DNA of 64,000 nt from Ophiodon elongatus (lineage: Eukaryota > Chordata > Actinopteri > Perciformes > Hexagrammidae). The stretch covers positions 1,079,501 to 1,143,500 of the forward strand of contig JACSYO010001998.1 of assembly GCA_016806645.1 (NCBI GenBank). The letters run 5' to 3'. Each line of letters begins with the position of its first letter. Positions within the stretch are counted from its first letter, which is position 1. Under the pieces are notes generated by a model. It ran no database searches, was not told the origin of the DNA, and saw only the letters and a list, made by a program, of their open reading frames with translations. A program made the translations under genes and the position numbers. This document shows, one piece after another, positions 50,993-62,083 of the stretch.

Positions 50993-51187
50993 CTGACAAT
51001 CGTCAGTAACGGAGTTTGCCGCCTAATCTTTTGAGTAGACTCCCCCTAGGACACAAGTTGTGCACAAGTAAATTTATTGAGTTAAGAATTAGTGGAATTT
51101 AATTTGAATAAGCATAATTGAATGAATTGAATTGAGTAGAATTGAGTACAAATTAAGTTAATTAACTTTAAAAATATACTATCATCT

Positions 51188-51236
51188 CTTAAATATTCTT
51201 AGGTTATCATCACTTAAATATTCTTAGGTTATCAGT
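51188..51236 (+). repeat. Short tandem duplication, 25-bp unit
   Basis: cttaaatattcttaggttatca occurs twice, 25 bases apart. Confidence 0.95.
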
Positions 51237-51359
51237 TATGTAAAACATTTTGAGTACTGTGAACTTATTGTGTTTTACAGTGTGAGAGAAAAATAATGTG
51301 GTTTTTTTAACATAAAAAATCTGACCATGTTCTAGTAGAAGCCCAAATTACTGACTGAT

Positions 51360-51677
51360 GGTGTAATAAATGATCTGTACTTGTAGAGCGCTTTTCTAGT
51401 CTTCCGACCACTCGAAGCGCTTTAACACGACATGACATCATTCACCCATTCACACACTGATGGGAGGGGCTACCATGCAAGGTGCCACCTGCCCGTCAGG
51501 ACTCTAACTAATCATTCATATCCATTCACACACCGCAGGCACAGTTTGTGGGAGCAATTTGGGGTTAAGTGTCTTGCCCAAGGACACATCGACATGGACT
51601 AGCGGAGCCGGGGTCGAACTGCCGATTTGTTGATTGAAAGATGACCCCGCTCCACCACTGAGCCACAGTCGCCCCAG
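51360..51677 (-). mobile_element. tRNA-derived SINE
   Basis: On the minus strand it starts 'ggggcgactgtggctcagtg' (A-box TGGCTCAGTGG) and has a B-box GTTCGACCCC about 45 bases later, both RNA polymerase III promoter elements. The body contains 'gatgtgtccttgggcaagac' and 'ccccaaattgctcccaca', and the tail has 'agcgctt...aaagcgct' text. The parts expected of a full-length copy are present. Neighbouring relics are at 33555-33790 and 46690-46860. Confidence 0.85.
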
Positions 51678-52474
51678 TTAAGCTAAACTCTGTGATGTAA
51701 CTGGTTGTTGTAAAGTTATGCAACTCACTGACAGTATTGCAACGTTGCTCATCTTCTCACCGCTGCTTAAACCGTTTCTATTATGCAGCACTAAACGTGA
51801 TTTTATGAAGTTATCCCAGCTATACTTGGCCCAGTAGACTATCCCACTTGCAGTGGAAAACAGAATATCCCGTTTTGGCCTTGTAGCTCAAACCAAGCTA
51901 ATGAGTGTGCTGTTGAAGGCTAATTAAGCTCCACAGCTGTAAGTGGGTGAAATTGCACACACGCATGCACACGCACACACACACCTTCAGGGCAAAGTGG
52001 ACAAACATGCCGAGATGGTTTCATCTTTAATTCCCTCTTAAATCTCTTTCCCCCTCATCCCTTCATTCTGCACTCCCTCTATCTACACCTTCGCATTCAT
52101 TTCCACCATCACTCTTTCATAAACTCTCTCTCAATCCCATCTCACACCCCTACCTCCATATCTCAACCTCGACTGCCGCCTCCCTTCTTTTATTGCTCCA
52201 TCACTCCATTTCTTCAAAACATCTTTTATTTTTCTGTTCGGTTTATGCAAGTGAAAACACGCATCTGTACAAAGATGAATCTGTCTATCCGTCTGTGTAT
52301 CTATCCAAATGTCTGTCTGTTAAATAAAGACACATACGTACAAGCAGAGGACGAACACACAGTTGTACACACATGCACAAGCGCAAAAAAAACAAAACAC
52401 ACAGTCCAATGTCGTCTGGATGTCACCAGACAGAGAGATGTCTAGAGAGAGTCCTCTGCCTCTGGTGTCAGCAG
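51678..52474. other. Intergenic sequence, no gene seen
   Basis: Pyrimidine-rich between 52030 and 52230, with a short CA run at 51958-51983. No exon is supported. Confidence 0.5.
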
Positions 52475-52571
52475 TGTGTGGGTGTGTGTGTGTGTGTGTG
52501 TGTGTTTGTGTGTGTAGGCGTGTGTGTGTGTGTGTGTGTAGGCGTGTGTTTTTGTGTGTGTGTGTGTGTGT

Positions 52572-52619
<48 letters not shown>

Positions 52620-52627
52620 GTGTGTGT
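52475..52627 (+). repeat. (TG)n microsatellite with GTAGGCG and GTTT interruptions
   Basis: About 150 bases. The interruption GTAGGCGTG occurs twice, at 52515 and 52539. Confidence 0.95.
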
Positions 52628-52984
52628 AAACAGAGACACGGACAGAGGAAAAAACAAGCAGAGGACGGAGAGCGGTGGGCAAAAAACAACACACAGAAGG
52701 CAGGGCAGAGGAAGCAATGAGACAGAGAAAGTGCCAGACAGCGGCATTAAACGAAGAGTGAGAGAGAGATAGAGGCATCGATAGAGTGAGGAAGAGGGGG
52801 TAATGACAGAGAGAGAGTTTGCCTGAGGACAGAGCGACCAGCCTTGGCGTGCCTTGCTAAAGCAGGGGCTGCTGGGTAATAAATAACCGTCACTGGGATG
52901 TCAGGCAGAGGAAAAGGGCTGGATACACCAGAAAAAAAGACATAGATAGAGAGCTAAACAGATTGATGTTACGGGTAAAAAATA

Positions 52985-54085
52985 AATAAATGGTGAGAAC
53001 CTTGCTAAATGGTAGCAGAAATATTGTTAGAGACAGTAAATTATTTGGGGAGATAAAATGGGAAATGTTTTGTGCCAGTAAGGATTGTCAATGGTGTTTG
53101 TTGGACTTGTAAATAGTGTTACATCAATAGGACAGGCAAATGGAACAATAGAAAGTAAATTGTGATGGGCTTATTAAATTCTGAGGATTGTATTTAGAGA
53201 TACGACAATTAGAAAATGGTTTGTGCCAGTTGGGAAATGATGTTTTCAGAACTTGTAAATTGCTTAAGGGTTGGTAAATGGTGTTTGTGTTAGGCTTGTT
53301 GTTAGAACTTGTGATGTTGAGATAAGTAAATTGTATTACATTGGTATGACTGTGGATAATAAATGTGTTAGATATTGTGAGTTGAAATGGAAAATAGTGT
53401 TATAGACGGTTAATGTGTTGGATGAGTAGGGATTTAAATGGCATTGTAGTAAACAGTGTTGCATTGGTAGGGCTGGTAAATGGTGCGGGGGATAGAAAAA
53501 TTGTGTCTGAGAGACGTTTATTTTATAAATATGCACAATTGTATTAAAGGTATTATAAATTGTAAATGTGAGTGGGGATTGTAAATGGTGTTGTGGTTGG
53601 TAAATTGGTTAATAAATGGCTTTGTGGATGGTTAATTGCTTGAGGAATTGGGAATGGAAAATGAGCAATTAAAAATGATCCTTGGTGGTATGTATGTGAT
53701 GGTCTTTGAGATAGTAAATGGGGCGTTGGGATCTTTAAAAATGTCCATGGGAATATCAATTGGTATTAGGGCTCATAAATGGTCATTTACAGGCCAATGA
53801 ATAGAGGACAGTAGTTGGTGCTGAGTTAATAGGAGTGATTAATGGCGTTGGGAATAGTGTTGGGTTGGGTTAGTAGGATTGGTAAACAGTGTTTGGCTTA
53901 TTAAATGCCACCGGGTTATCAAGACAATAAATGGTGTCTCTAGGGCTTGTGTTAGGTAAATAGTCTTGATAACGGTGAATTATGTTGGGTTGGTAAAATG
54001 GTGGTGTGAAGGGTATATTGTGTTTGAAGGACTTGTCAGGTGTGTTCAATATGGTAAATGGTGTTAGGGATACCAAATGGTGCTG
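52985..54085 (+). repeat. Degenerate C-poor minisatellite-like region
   Basis: The words taaatggt, ttggtaaa, gtaaat and tgtt recur dozens of times at irregular 15-40 bp spacing, for example near 53275, 53470, 53582, 53600, 53770, 53880, 53925 and 54052. C is rare on the plus strand across the whole kilobase. This fits an old tandem array of a short G/T/A-rich unit that has diverged. Open frames on the minus strand across it are Pro/Thr/Ile/His-rich artefacts. Confidence 0.7.
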
Positions 54086-54484
54086 CGGCTAGTAGACTTA
54101 AAGCTGATTGTCAGCTAGCCACACTATGCATTAGTAGCACTAGTAGCTTGTGAAAATGTACCTCTTTTATCATAATTTGACTGGATTTCTCTGAGATGTC
54201 ATGTGAAAAAAGTATTTTACTAATTATGTGAAATGTAAAGGAGGTTTTACTGGATAAATACCAGTGAAATTGACTTACATTTCCCAAAGACACTGTTCTT
54301 TTCCTTATTGTCATGTTATGTTTGCATTAATTGAATACCAAGGTTAGTGATATTATATTATTATATCTCTGACATAGACGAGAACATACAAAGACATTAA
54401 GACCGGGAGAAAATTAGAAAATTAGGGATATAGAGAGAGGATGACGTTATGTGAATGGAGCAGGACATGGTTAGGCATGTACCT

Positions 54485-54488
54485 ACAC

Positions 54489-54558
<70 letters not shown>
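54485..54558 (+). repeat. (CA)n microsatellite
   Basis: CA run with one CG near its left end. Confidence 0.97.
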
Positions 54559-54560
<2 letters not shown>

Positions 54561-54657
54561 GCAGAGGGATTTGTGGGGGATTTGACAGTGAAGTCATCTC
54601 TGTTATCTTAGCTCTGCACTGAGCAGGCAGCTGTGAATGACCAGGACGCACTCAGAC

Positions 54658-54725
54658 AGACACACACACACGCACACACACGCACACACACACACACACA
54701 CATACACGCACACACATACGCACAC
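54658..54725 (+). repeat. (CA)n microsatellite with CG and TA interruptions
   Basis: CACACG and CATACG units are mixed with CA. Confidence 0.95.
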
Positions 54726-55057
54726 AAAGGTTTGTTCCCTCCCACTCATGCTATCGCCACGCATTAGGGCAAACCCCTTATGAGCTTTGTGTGAATGTGT
54801 GTAAGTATTGAGCAAGTGTGTTAGCGGGCATCACAGATACTCTGCACACTACTTAATTCTCTGTATAATAAATACAGACACTTCATTTCTAAAAATCTAA
54901 TTATAATCCTCAAACATCAAAAAGGTTTATATTGTCTTCCAAAATTATTCATATGACTGTTTTCTGATCAGCATGAAAACATTGTTTGTTGGTGGCCTCT
55001 CAAATGCATATGACCATGACAAAAATTATTGATATAAGCATTTTCTGATCTGCAACC

Positions 55058-55838
55058 TCCAGCCCTTCTCAATCCCAACTCGTCAAACACCGGCGGTTGG
55101 CCAGTGCCCCTTGGCAGGGCTGGTCTCACCCAGCCTTCACAGCAATACCCAGTCCAACAACCAGTGCTCTTTCACCAAGGAGACCTGTTTGTTCCCCGTG
55201 TGAAAGGAGAAGTCAATGTTGATGTTTTTGTCACAGAACTTCCATAATTAGTTACAACACTTCCATGTTTTCCTCAACCTAACGAATAGTTTTGTTGCCT
55301 AAACCTAACTGAGTATGTGACAATATTCCTCTAAACCTAACTAAGTAGTTTTGTTGCCTAAACCTAACTGAGTTTCCTGTGAAGACGGACGTTTGCATGC
55401 ATATAACGAGTGGAAATTGAAATGTGTTGCTGGCTTTGGGAGGAAAAAGCATGAATAACGAGGAGTAACTTTACATAAGTATAAGGACACGTTGCCCTTG
55501 GAATCAGAAATTGACGGGCCTTTAGCTGTTGTCACCTGAGTCATTAGACACGCGAGTCGTTAGTTTCGTGAGTCATTTGAGTCTCTGTCACTCGATGGAG
55601 ACGTGAATCGCAAGTAATTCAAGTTAACATCAACCAAGCTCTTTGCCTGTACCTAACTAATTTGTTTTGTTATCTCATCCTGACTTCCTGCGAGGATGGA
55701 TGTAAGGAGCATATGTTTACAGGCCGTCGAGACACATTGTAAACTAATGTAGAGGGGTACCTAGTCCGTTAATATACGACGCCAAGGGGCATTGATTAGG
55801 AGACGATATTTGACAAGTTGGGAGTGAGAATGTGTTGG
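55058..55838 (+). mobile_element. Element with terminal inverted repeats of about 50 bp (780 bp)
   Basis: The left end reads 'ttctcaatcccaactcgtca' and 'gccagtgccccttggc'. The right end is its reverse complement, ending 'tgggagtgagaatgtgttgg'. The interior contains 'gttttgttgcctaaacctaa' twice and 'tcctgtgaagacgga'. There is no open frame for a transposase, so it is a non-autonomous, MITE-like element. The best-preserved copy in this window; others are partial. Confidence 0.75.
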
Positions 55839-55844
55839 CCGGTT

Positions 55845-56135
55845 CTATAGTTAGGGTTTGGTTGCTTTTAGGCACAAAAAACACTTGGCTATTGTTGGGG
55901 AGAGATCATGGTTTGGGTTAAAAACCTTTACTCGTTTACTCATTATGTTGATGAAAACCTAATTTGGCAACGTGTTCTCACTCCCAAACACCGACACCTG
56001 GTCAGTGCCCCACAGCAACTTTCAACCAGCAGTCTACTGTTTGTGTTTGTGTTCATTTTATGTAACAAACATACTTATTCTAATCTTGACCACTATATTT
56101 TCTTAAACCTAACCAAGTGGCATTTTGTGTAAGTT
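55845..56135 (+). mobile_element. Second, fragmentary copy of the inverted-repeat element
   Basis: Starts with 'tagggtttggttgcttttag' and 'gatcatggtttgggtta', then has the terminal text 'acgtgttctcactccca' at 55970-55987 and 'ggtcagtgccccac'. The order suggests two fragments or a rearranged copy right beside the element at 55058. Confidence 0.6.
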
Positions 56136-56704
56136 AACCTAAAACGTTTTTTATTATAGAAGAGGAATAACACCTTTTCCCTATATTGACTGTACTAAAG
56201 TATATGTATCAAGAATTCATCAGAAATGCAGTAATTTGCAACAATATCCTTTATATTTTCTTTATCCTTGCAAATAGTAATTTACTTGTGCAAAATAAAG
56301 ATTTGAAACAAACAAACTAATTCCTGAAATTCCACAGTTTACAACATGTTCAATAATTGTGGCCCTTATCTCATCAGAAACCACCGCTCTTGGTATTCCT
56401 CTCCTTTGTCCTCCACACATTCTCCATCTTCTTATTTGTTCCCCACCAACCTGTCCTCTTTGATCCATGTTTTAAAACTAAATAATTCGGAAAATGATGT
56501 AAATTATGTTGGTTAAGGTATACATTTTTTATATACAGTTTTTATTCACAGTATATGGACATTACAGTCATTTGACTTAATGTTCAACTGGTTCAACATT
56601 TGAATGCTCTTTTCTTTCAATCTGTATTTGTGTGTGTGAAGAGATCTACATTCACAAAATACAGCCTTTGTTTGCCTCTTCATGCTAAGCTACGGGTGAG
56701 TAAG

Positions 56705-56706
<2 letters not shown>
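56136..56706. other. Intergenic sequence, no gene seen
   Basis: AT-rich. A minus-strand frame at 56262-56468 reads 'GGEQIRRWRMCGGQRRGIPRA'-like text, split here only as a hint of a decayed transposase. Not strong enough to call. Confidence 0.4.
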
Positions 56707-56745
<39 letters not shown>

Positions 56746-56869
56746 GTGAGTACGCTTCCTGATATATGTCAAGGGTAAGGAGAAATATGCATGTGTGTTA
56801 GTGTGTGTGTGAGTGTGAGTGCTCGAGAACACGCTTATGTATATGCCAAGGGTTAGAAGAAGTGTGTAG

Positions 56870-56951
<82 letters not shown>
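56707..56951 (+). repeat. Two (TG)n microsatellites with related spacer
   Basis: TG runs at 56707-56741 and 56876-56951. The flanks 'tatgtcaagggtaagg', 'tatgccaagggttaga' and 'tatgtcaagggttggg' recur after each run (56766, 56840, 56986), so the block is a tandem duplication of about 75-145 bp that includes the TG runs. Confidence 0.9.
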
Positions 56952-56952
<1 letters not shown>

Positions 56953-57249
56953 GGTGTGTGTGTGTACTCGAAAGCACGTTTATGTGTATGTCAAGGGTTG
57001 GGGGCAGTGTGTATGTGTGGGTATCTCAGCGATACCTGTCAAATAAATTTCCCGCTCATCCATCTCTGCGCGCCTATTTTTGGACGTATGGTGTGCCCAT
57101 GCGGATGCATACAGCGGTTGTTGGCCAATCAGGACACAGTTCAGGACGCCCCTGTTGGCAGCAAGTGGCTCTGTGATTGGTTGAGGCGTGTGGGCTATAA
57201 GCGGAGGAGTTTAGCTTGGATTAACTTCGATATCTAATCAATGTTGACT

Positions 57250-58590
57250 AGCGGAATAACAGAGGGAGACCCAGTTGGGAGGAGGAGGGGAGAAAGAAAA
57301 TGGCAAAAGGAGAAGTAAGCAAGGAGAAAAGAGAATTAATAAAAGGATTTAAGGCAGAGAAAAGGAGGAAAAAACATGTGCAAGTGGTAAACAGAGAAAG
57401 AATGAGTCAGGCTTGAAGGAACATAAAATAGTAAGAAAACTATGTGCATTAGAGGGGGAGAGGGGGAGCAGAAGGTGTGAAAAGAGGGGAGGTGGGGAAA
57501 AGGAGGGCAGAAAGAAGGAGACCAGGAAACGGAGAGGGAGAAGGAGAGGAGGAGGAGGGATGGGTGGAAAGGAAAAAGTAGACAAGACAAATGGGAGGAA
57601 GACATGAGGAAGAGGAGAGGCACAAATAAGTGGAAAGAAAAGAAAGGATGAGGAGTTGGAGGCAAGGAGGGAGAGAGCGATTACATAGACAAGGGGACGG
57701 AGATGGAGGTGAAGGAGAAAGAGGAGTAAGCATTAGAGGAAGGTAAATGGAGGCGAAAGTAAGATAAGATGAAGAGAAAGGAAGTGAAGCGTGAACTAAA
57801 GGTAGATGAGGAGTAAAAACAGGGAGATGAGTAGACGAGCGGGGAAGGGAGAGGGAGGAAATGTGAGAGGAGGAGGAGGGGAGGAAGAGGAGGAGCAAGG
57901 TGGCAGGCAGAAGAGGAGGACAGAGGGAAGAAATGGTGGATGTCGTGGGCTGTGGAGATTGCGAAAGGCCCCTGAGACAAATTTGTGATTTGTGATAATG
58001 GGCTGTATAATTAGAAATGACTTGTCAAGAAGAATAAAAAAAGGGGCAGGAAGAAAAGGAGCACTTGGGAAAGGAAAGGAGGAGAACAAGAAGATAAATG
58101 AAAAGAATAAAGAGTAGGAGGACTTGGAGGAGAAAGAGAGAGATGAAGGAAAAGAGAGGCAGTAGATGGAGGAGGAAGAAGCATAAGAGGAAGTTGGGGA
58201 CGCATAGGAAAGTTACAGAGGGAAGGAAGAGAAGAGAAGAGGAAGATGAAGAGAAGGGAGAGGGGAACAGAAGCGGTGGGAGGAGAGGAGGAAGAGGAGG
58301 AAGAGGAGGAAGAAAGGAGAAATTGGTGAAGAAAAAGCTAGAGGAAGAGAAAAAGTGAACAGGAATGGTAATAAGAGGAGGAATGACTAGAAGAGGAAGA
58401 AAGAGGAAGAAAGAGGATGGAGATGGAGGAGACATGAGTGCAGGTAAGGACAAGGAACAGTATGGGAGGAGGGAGGAGGAAGAAGGGGGAAGAATAAGGG
58501 AAGAAGGAAATGAGAGGAGAGGCACAAGGATGAGACGAAGGAAGAGCGGGAAGAAGAGGAGGGCATGAGGCGGAAGGAAAGAGGGGGGGG
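57250..58590 (+). repeat. 1.3-kb polypurine tract
   Basis: Almost continuous G/A text (gaggaggagg, aagaggaag) with isolated pyrimidines. It is broken once at about 57960-58020 by an L2 LINE tail. All long open frames are Lys/Glu/Arg-rich or Ser/Pro/Phe-rich artefacts. Confidence 0.9.
57963..58018 (+). mobile_element. L2/Maui-like LINE 3' tail fragment inside the polypurine tract
   Basis: Reads 'cccctgagacaaatttgtga' and 'tttgtgataatgggctgtat', matching the tail of the LINE family found at 4110-5630 (ccctctgaggcaac...). Only the last 50-60 bases are present, as in typical 5'-truncated insertions. Confidence 0.65.
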
Positions 58591-58670
58591 GTCTTCTTTC
58601 AGTGCTCTGATGCATGTCAGCATCATCCACCCCTAAAGATCCCACAACCCCCCATTCACATGAGTTAATG

Positions 58671-58671
<1 letters not shown>

Positions 58672-58735
<64 letters not shown>
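58672..58735 (+). repeat. (TG)32 microsatellite
   Basis: Uninterrupted 64 bases of TG. It forms an inverted pair with the CA run at 58783. Confidence 0.98.
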
Positions 58736-58736
<1 letters not shown>

Positions 58737-58782
58737 TTAGTCATACTTTTGTTTTGTGGCGGTCTTTAGTCCCAGCGAATGG

Positions 58783-58795
58783 CACACACACACAC

Positions 58796-58868
<73 letters not shown>
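58783..58868 (+). repeat. (CA)n microsatellite
   Basis: 86 bases of CA with a single CG at 58799-58800. Confidence 0.98.
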
Positions 58869-58870
<2 letters not shown>

Positions 58871-59130
58871 GGTGAGGTAATAGAATGGAAATTAAATGAA
58901 AAGTTGGAAGCTCAAACAGCTGGAGAGGCACAGACAGAGACTTTGGTTTCTTCTGAGATTTACATGAATCTAAACATGTTGTTAAAAATTTAAAACCGAT
59001 ATATGTAACACATTTTTAAAGATTCAAGTTGGATTTACACTCGACAGTTAAAAACAGTCTGGCTGGGAAATCCAACATCGTCGGTTGTGTTTTCAACGTT
59101 TGATTTTACCTGCTGATATCACCACAGCAA

Positions 59131-60150
59131 CCAACCTGTTCTCACTCCCAACTCTTGGTCAGCGCCCCACGCCGTCTGATACTCATCTTTTTGTTAACAT
59201 TCAAATTCAAATTTATTTGTATAGCACTTTTTTACAGACAAAAGGTCACAAAGTGCTTGACAGGAGCAGAAAACCAAAAATAAAAACAAAGTGACCATAC
59301 AAGGGGCCAAAACATTACAAGAGGTTTGTAACACAAGACACGTATTAAAGTAAACAATAAAAGAAAGCACAGTAAAATAGACAATAAAAATAAATAAATA
59401 AAAACGGATTAAAAGCAGGCCATGGAACATGAATTTTACCCAAACGCCAGTGTAAACAGGTATGTCTTTAGTTGTTTTTTAAACGACAACACAGAAATAA
59501 CATAACATGGCACTTAACATGTCACTGTGGCTGGTGGATCCCAAATCTGCCAGCCATTTAATAGATAACCATCCAATGTAAACCCATATGTGTCACTGTC
59601 AGATGCTCAGAGACTGACGTACAGCGTAAAGAACAAGAAGGATGGACGAAACGATCACAGGACTTTCACCCAGGAGACCGCTTTCGGTGTCCACTGTGAA
59701 ACAACGTCAACGTTAATGTTTTGGCACGTAACGGAACTTCTGTAGTTATTTGAACCCAAACAGATCTTTTCCACAACCGAAAGTAGTTTTGTTGCCTGAA
59801 GGTAAAGTATTTTATGATCTTCTAAAACCCAACCAAGCAGTTTTGTTGCCTAAAGCTAACTGAGTTGTTTCCTGTGAAGACGGAAGTTTATTTTGAAAAG
59901 ACCATTTGCATGTACAGAGCGGAAATTGACTCGTGTTGCAGGCTTTCGTAGGAAATTGCACGAAAAATGGGGAGTAACTTTTTCGTAGGATGTCATACAA
60001 ACTGTTGTTTGAGTTCAAATAACCACGGGAGTGCCGGCACTGAGGTACACAAGTCACGCGACAAAAACATCAACACTGACTTCTCGTTTTCCACTGAGGA
60101 CTAAGAGCAGGCTCCCGGCTGTTTGTTGGACCCATCCACCTCCCGTACTT
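59131..60150 (+). mobile_element. Copy of the inverted-repeat element split by an inserted repeat
   Basis: The left end 'ccaacctgttctcactccca' is at 59131. Interior text resumes at about 59650 ('gactttcacccaggagaccg', 'gttttgttgcctaaagctaa', 'tcctgtgaagacggaag') and runs to 'ttggacccatccacctcccg' at 60125. An unrelated block sits at 59199-59500. The far terminus is not preserved. Confidence 0.65.
59199..59500 (+). repeat. Dispersed repeat inserted in the element at 59131-60150
   Basis: Begins 'attcaaattcaaatttattt' and 'gtatagcactttttt', then 'aaagtgcttgacagg', which is common fish repeat text found at the 3' end of several retroelements. An A-rich stretch follows (59320-59405). Its right boundary is estimated. 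Confidence 0.55.
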
Positions 60151-61289
60151 CATCAGGCCCCATCACTTAATTCTGTATTGAATTGTCTGTTTCTATACAG
60201 TTATTCATAATGCTTGTCATCGGTGCCACTATGTTGGATTCCACGTGAAATCAGATGAAATTGTGCAGGTTCACCAGAAAGACCCTCGGCTCAGACTCCA
60301 GAGGGGCCTCCATCAGCGACCGGTCCGCCGTGGACAGACTCAAGCAGTCAAATCTCCAATAGGAGGAGGGATCAGTGCCCGGCAGCAGCTGCGAGCGTAG
60401 CTTCGCCTCGCTACTCCGCCGGTCTCCGCTGGGAGCCAACAACCGACTCCACGCAGCCGGAGACCCCCAGGGGCAGTGGTTGTAGTGAGCAGAGACTTTC
60501 TAGGGAGACATGTCTTCATAGATGTGTGTTATTGAAAAGCAGCAGATACTGAATCTTTCTTCAGCCTGCTTCATGTTGTCCTCGCTCTCAAATATCCCGA
60601 CTGGCATCAGAAAACACAACACTTGAGAGCCACAGTCGGGGTGGGGAGGGAAGTCAGAAAATGGCTGAGAAGCACCACCAGTGGCTGAGTGGTCTGATGA
60701 ACCTTTCACGTATCTATGAAGCACACAGTTCTATTCTGGTGAAGGTCCAGTCAACTACTGGCAATTTGTATGAAAATGCAGAAAAAGTCATTTCTAAAAA
60801 GTGCCGCAGTGATTTAGTATTGCACTTCATATAAACATAAAGTCTGGAGACTTGCGAGAGGCAGATTGTACAAGAATGGTGCAAATTGGCAGAGGCAGAA
60901 GGATCCTAAATTTACCGTTTACCTCAGGATCACTGGGACAGAGGATAGAATGACTGCAGCCGTGATGACTTTCAAAAGTTGTAATATGGTTCATGTGCAG
61001 TGCACTGTGCAAACTTGTGACGCCATCGATCAAACGGGACCTGGATTGCATTTCATCATCTTTCCAGTTCCAAGGAATGACAATTATTTAAATAGGAAAA
61101 TGTATAAATCATAGTTTTATCATGGCTGTCAGATTCTTTTACATTTTTTCCACTATTTTTCCTCCTTGAAAGTCGTCCTGGTAATCTGCCCACTCAGGAC
61201 TGTTTCAGAGTCTATTTTTCCACAAGGTGTTATTTTGTTCGGCCATTTAACACAGAACTGTATGTTATTTCATTAAAACTCATTGGACT
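60151..61289. other. Intergenic sequence, no gene supported
   Basis: A GC-rich patch at 60290-60470 is open on the minus strand for 63 codons, without a recognised domain. The rest is ordinary sequence with no repeat that I can name. Confidence 0.4.
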
Positions 61290-61372
61290 GAATTGAGGAG
61301 AGAGAGAGAGGGAGGGGGGGAGAGATAAAGACAGAGAGGAAGAGAGGAAGGGAGAGAGAGAGGGATAGACGA
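61290..61372 (+). repeat. (GA)n-rich purine tract
   Basis: GAGAG with GGAGGG interruptions, about 80 bases. Confidence 0.9.
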
Positions 61373-61664
61373 GGAGGAAACAGGGACAATAAAGTATTGT
61401 GCTGACTCATCCTGTCTAACAAGAACGAGCGGGACAGTTTTGAACATCACGGAGTGTAATAGTCTCTTGCTCTCCCTCTCTCTCTTTTTCAGTCCATTTG
61501 GGTGACTGCTCTCTTCAAGCCACATTAATCTGTGTAATTAGATTTGAGGCTAGTTTCACCTCCTATTCCTCTCCTCATCTTTTCCGTCCTCTTTTTCACA
61601 TTTACTCCTAAGGCCTCTCAATTATCCATCCTCTCCGCGTCTTCCTCAATTCCTTTTTCTTCTC

Positions 61665-61699
61665 TCCACCACTCACTTCATTTTCCAGTGAGTGGTGGA
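61665..61699. other. Perfect 13-bp hairpin
   Basis: tccaccactcact at 61665-61677 and its exact complement agtgagtggtgga at 61687-61699 enclose a 9-base loop. It lies in pyrimidine-rich sequence and has no T-run or gene end beside it. Confidence 0.9.
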
Positions 61700-61865
61700 A
61701 AATGTTCCACTCGTCTTTCTCTATCAATCTCAGGCCCCGTTCACACTCGGAACCTGGGAGGACTCTGTTGGATTATTGATGTGACAAAGAAACAAGGAAC
61801 AAGAGTAAGAGTCTACAGCCACAGAGTGGAATGCGAATGTCAACAGGTATAATATTTGTCACATT

Positions 61866-62083
61866 CACCATCCTAGTTCACCGTGTTAGCATGCTAACTA
61901 GCGCCAAACGCAATAGGCCACCAAGGCTGATGGGAATGTCGTGAATTTTCCAGGTATTTTGTCCTAAACTAAAGTATTGGACAAATTAAAATGGCGACCT
62001 GACGACCAAAGTTACAGCAACTCACCATGAGGGGGCCATGAATGTCTGAACCAAAGGTTATGACACTCCATCCAGAACAACAA
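61866..62083 (+). repeat. Dispersed teleost repeat, copy related to 1-329
   Basis: Contains 'gttagcatgctaactagcgc', 'aaggctgatgggaatgtcgt', 'aagtattggacaaattaaaa' and 'gagggggccatgaatgtctg', which I recognise as a very abundant fish repeat. The family continues in reverse at the left edge of the window. Confidence 0.75.

Noticed and set aside
56262..56468. Possible decayed Tc1-like transposase fragment on the minus strand
   Set aside because: Only about 30 residues look suggestive (a GGxxR-type stretch and a helix-turn-helix-like run); no catalytic motif and no inverted ends were seen.
58025..58744. 239-residue minus-strand open frame
   Set aside because: It is the pyrimidine complement of the polypurine tract joined to a TG run; composition only.
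60251..60442. 63-residue minus-strand open frame in a GC-rich patch
   Set aside because: Short, no recognised domain, and next to a transposable element end; it may be part of an unnamed repeat.
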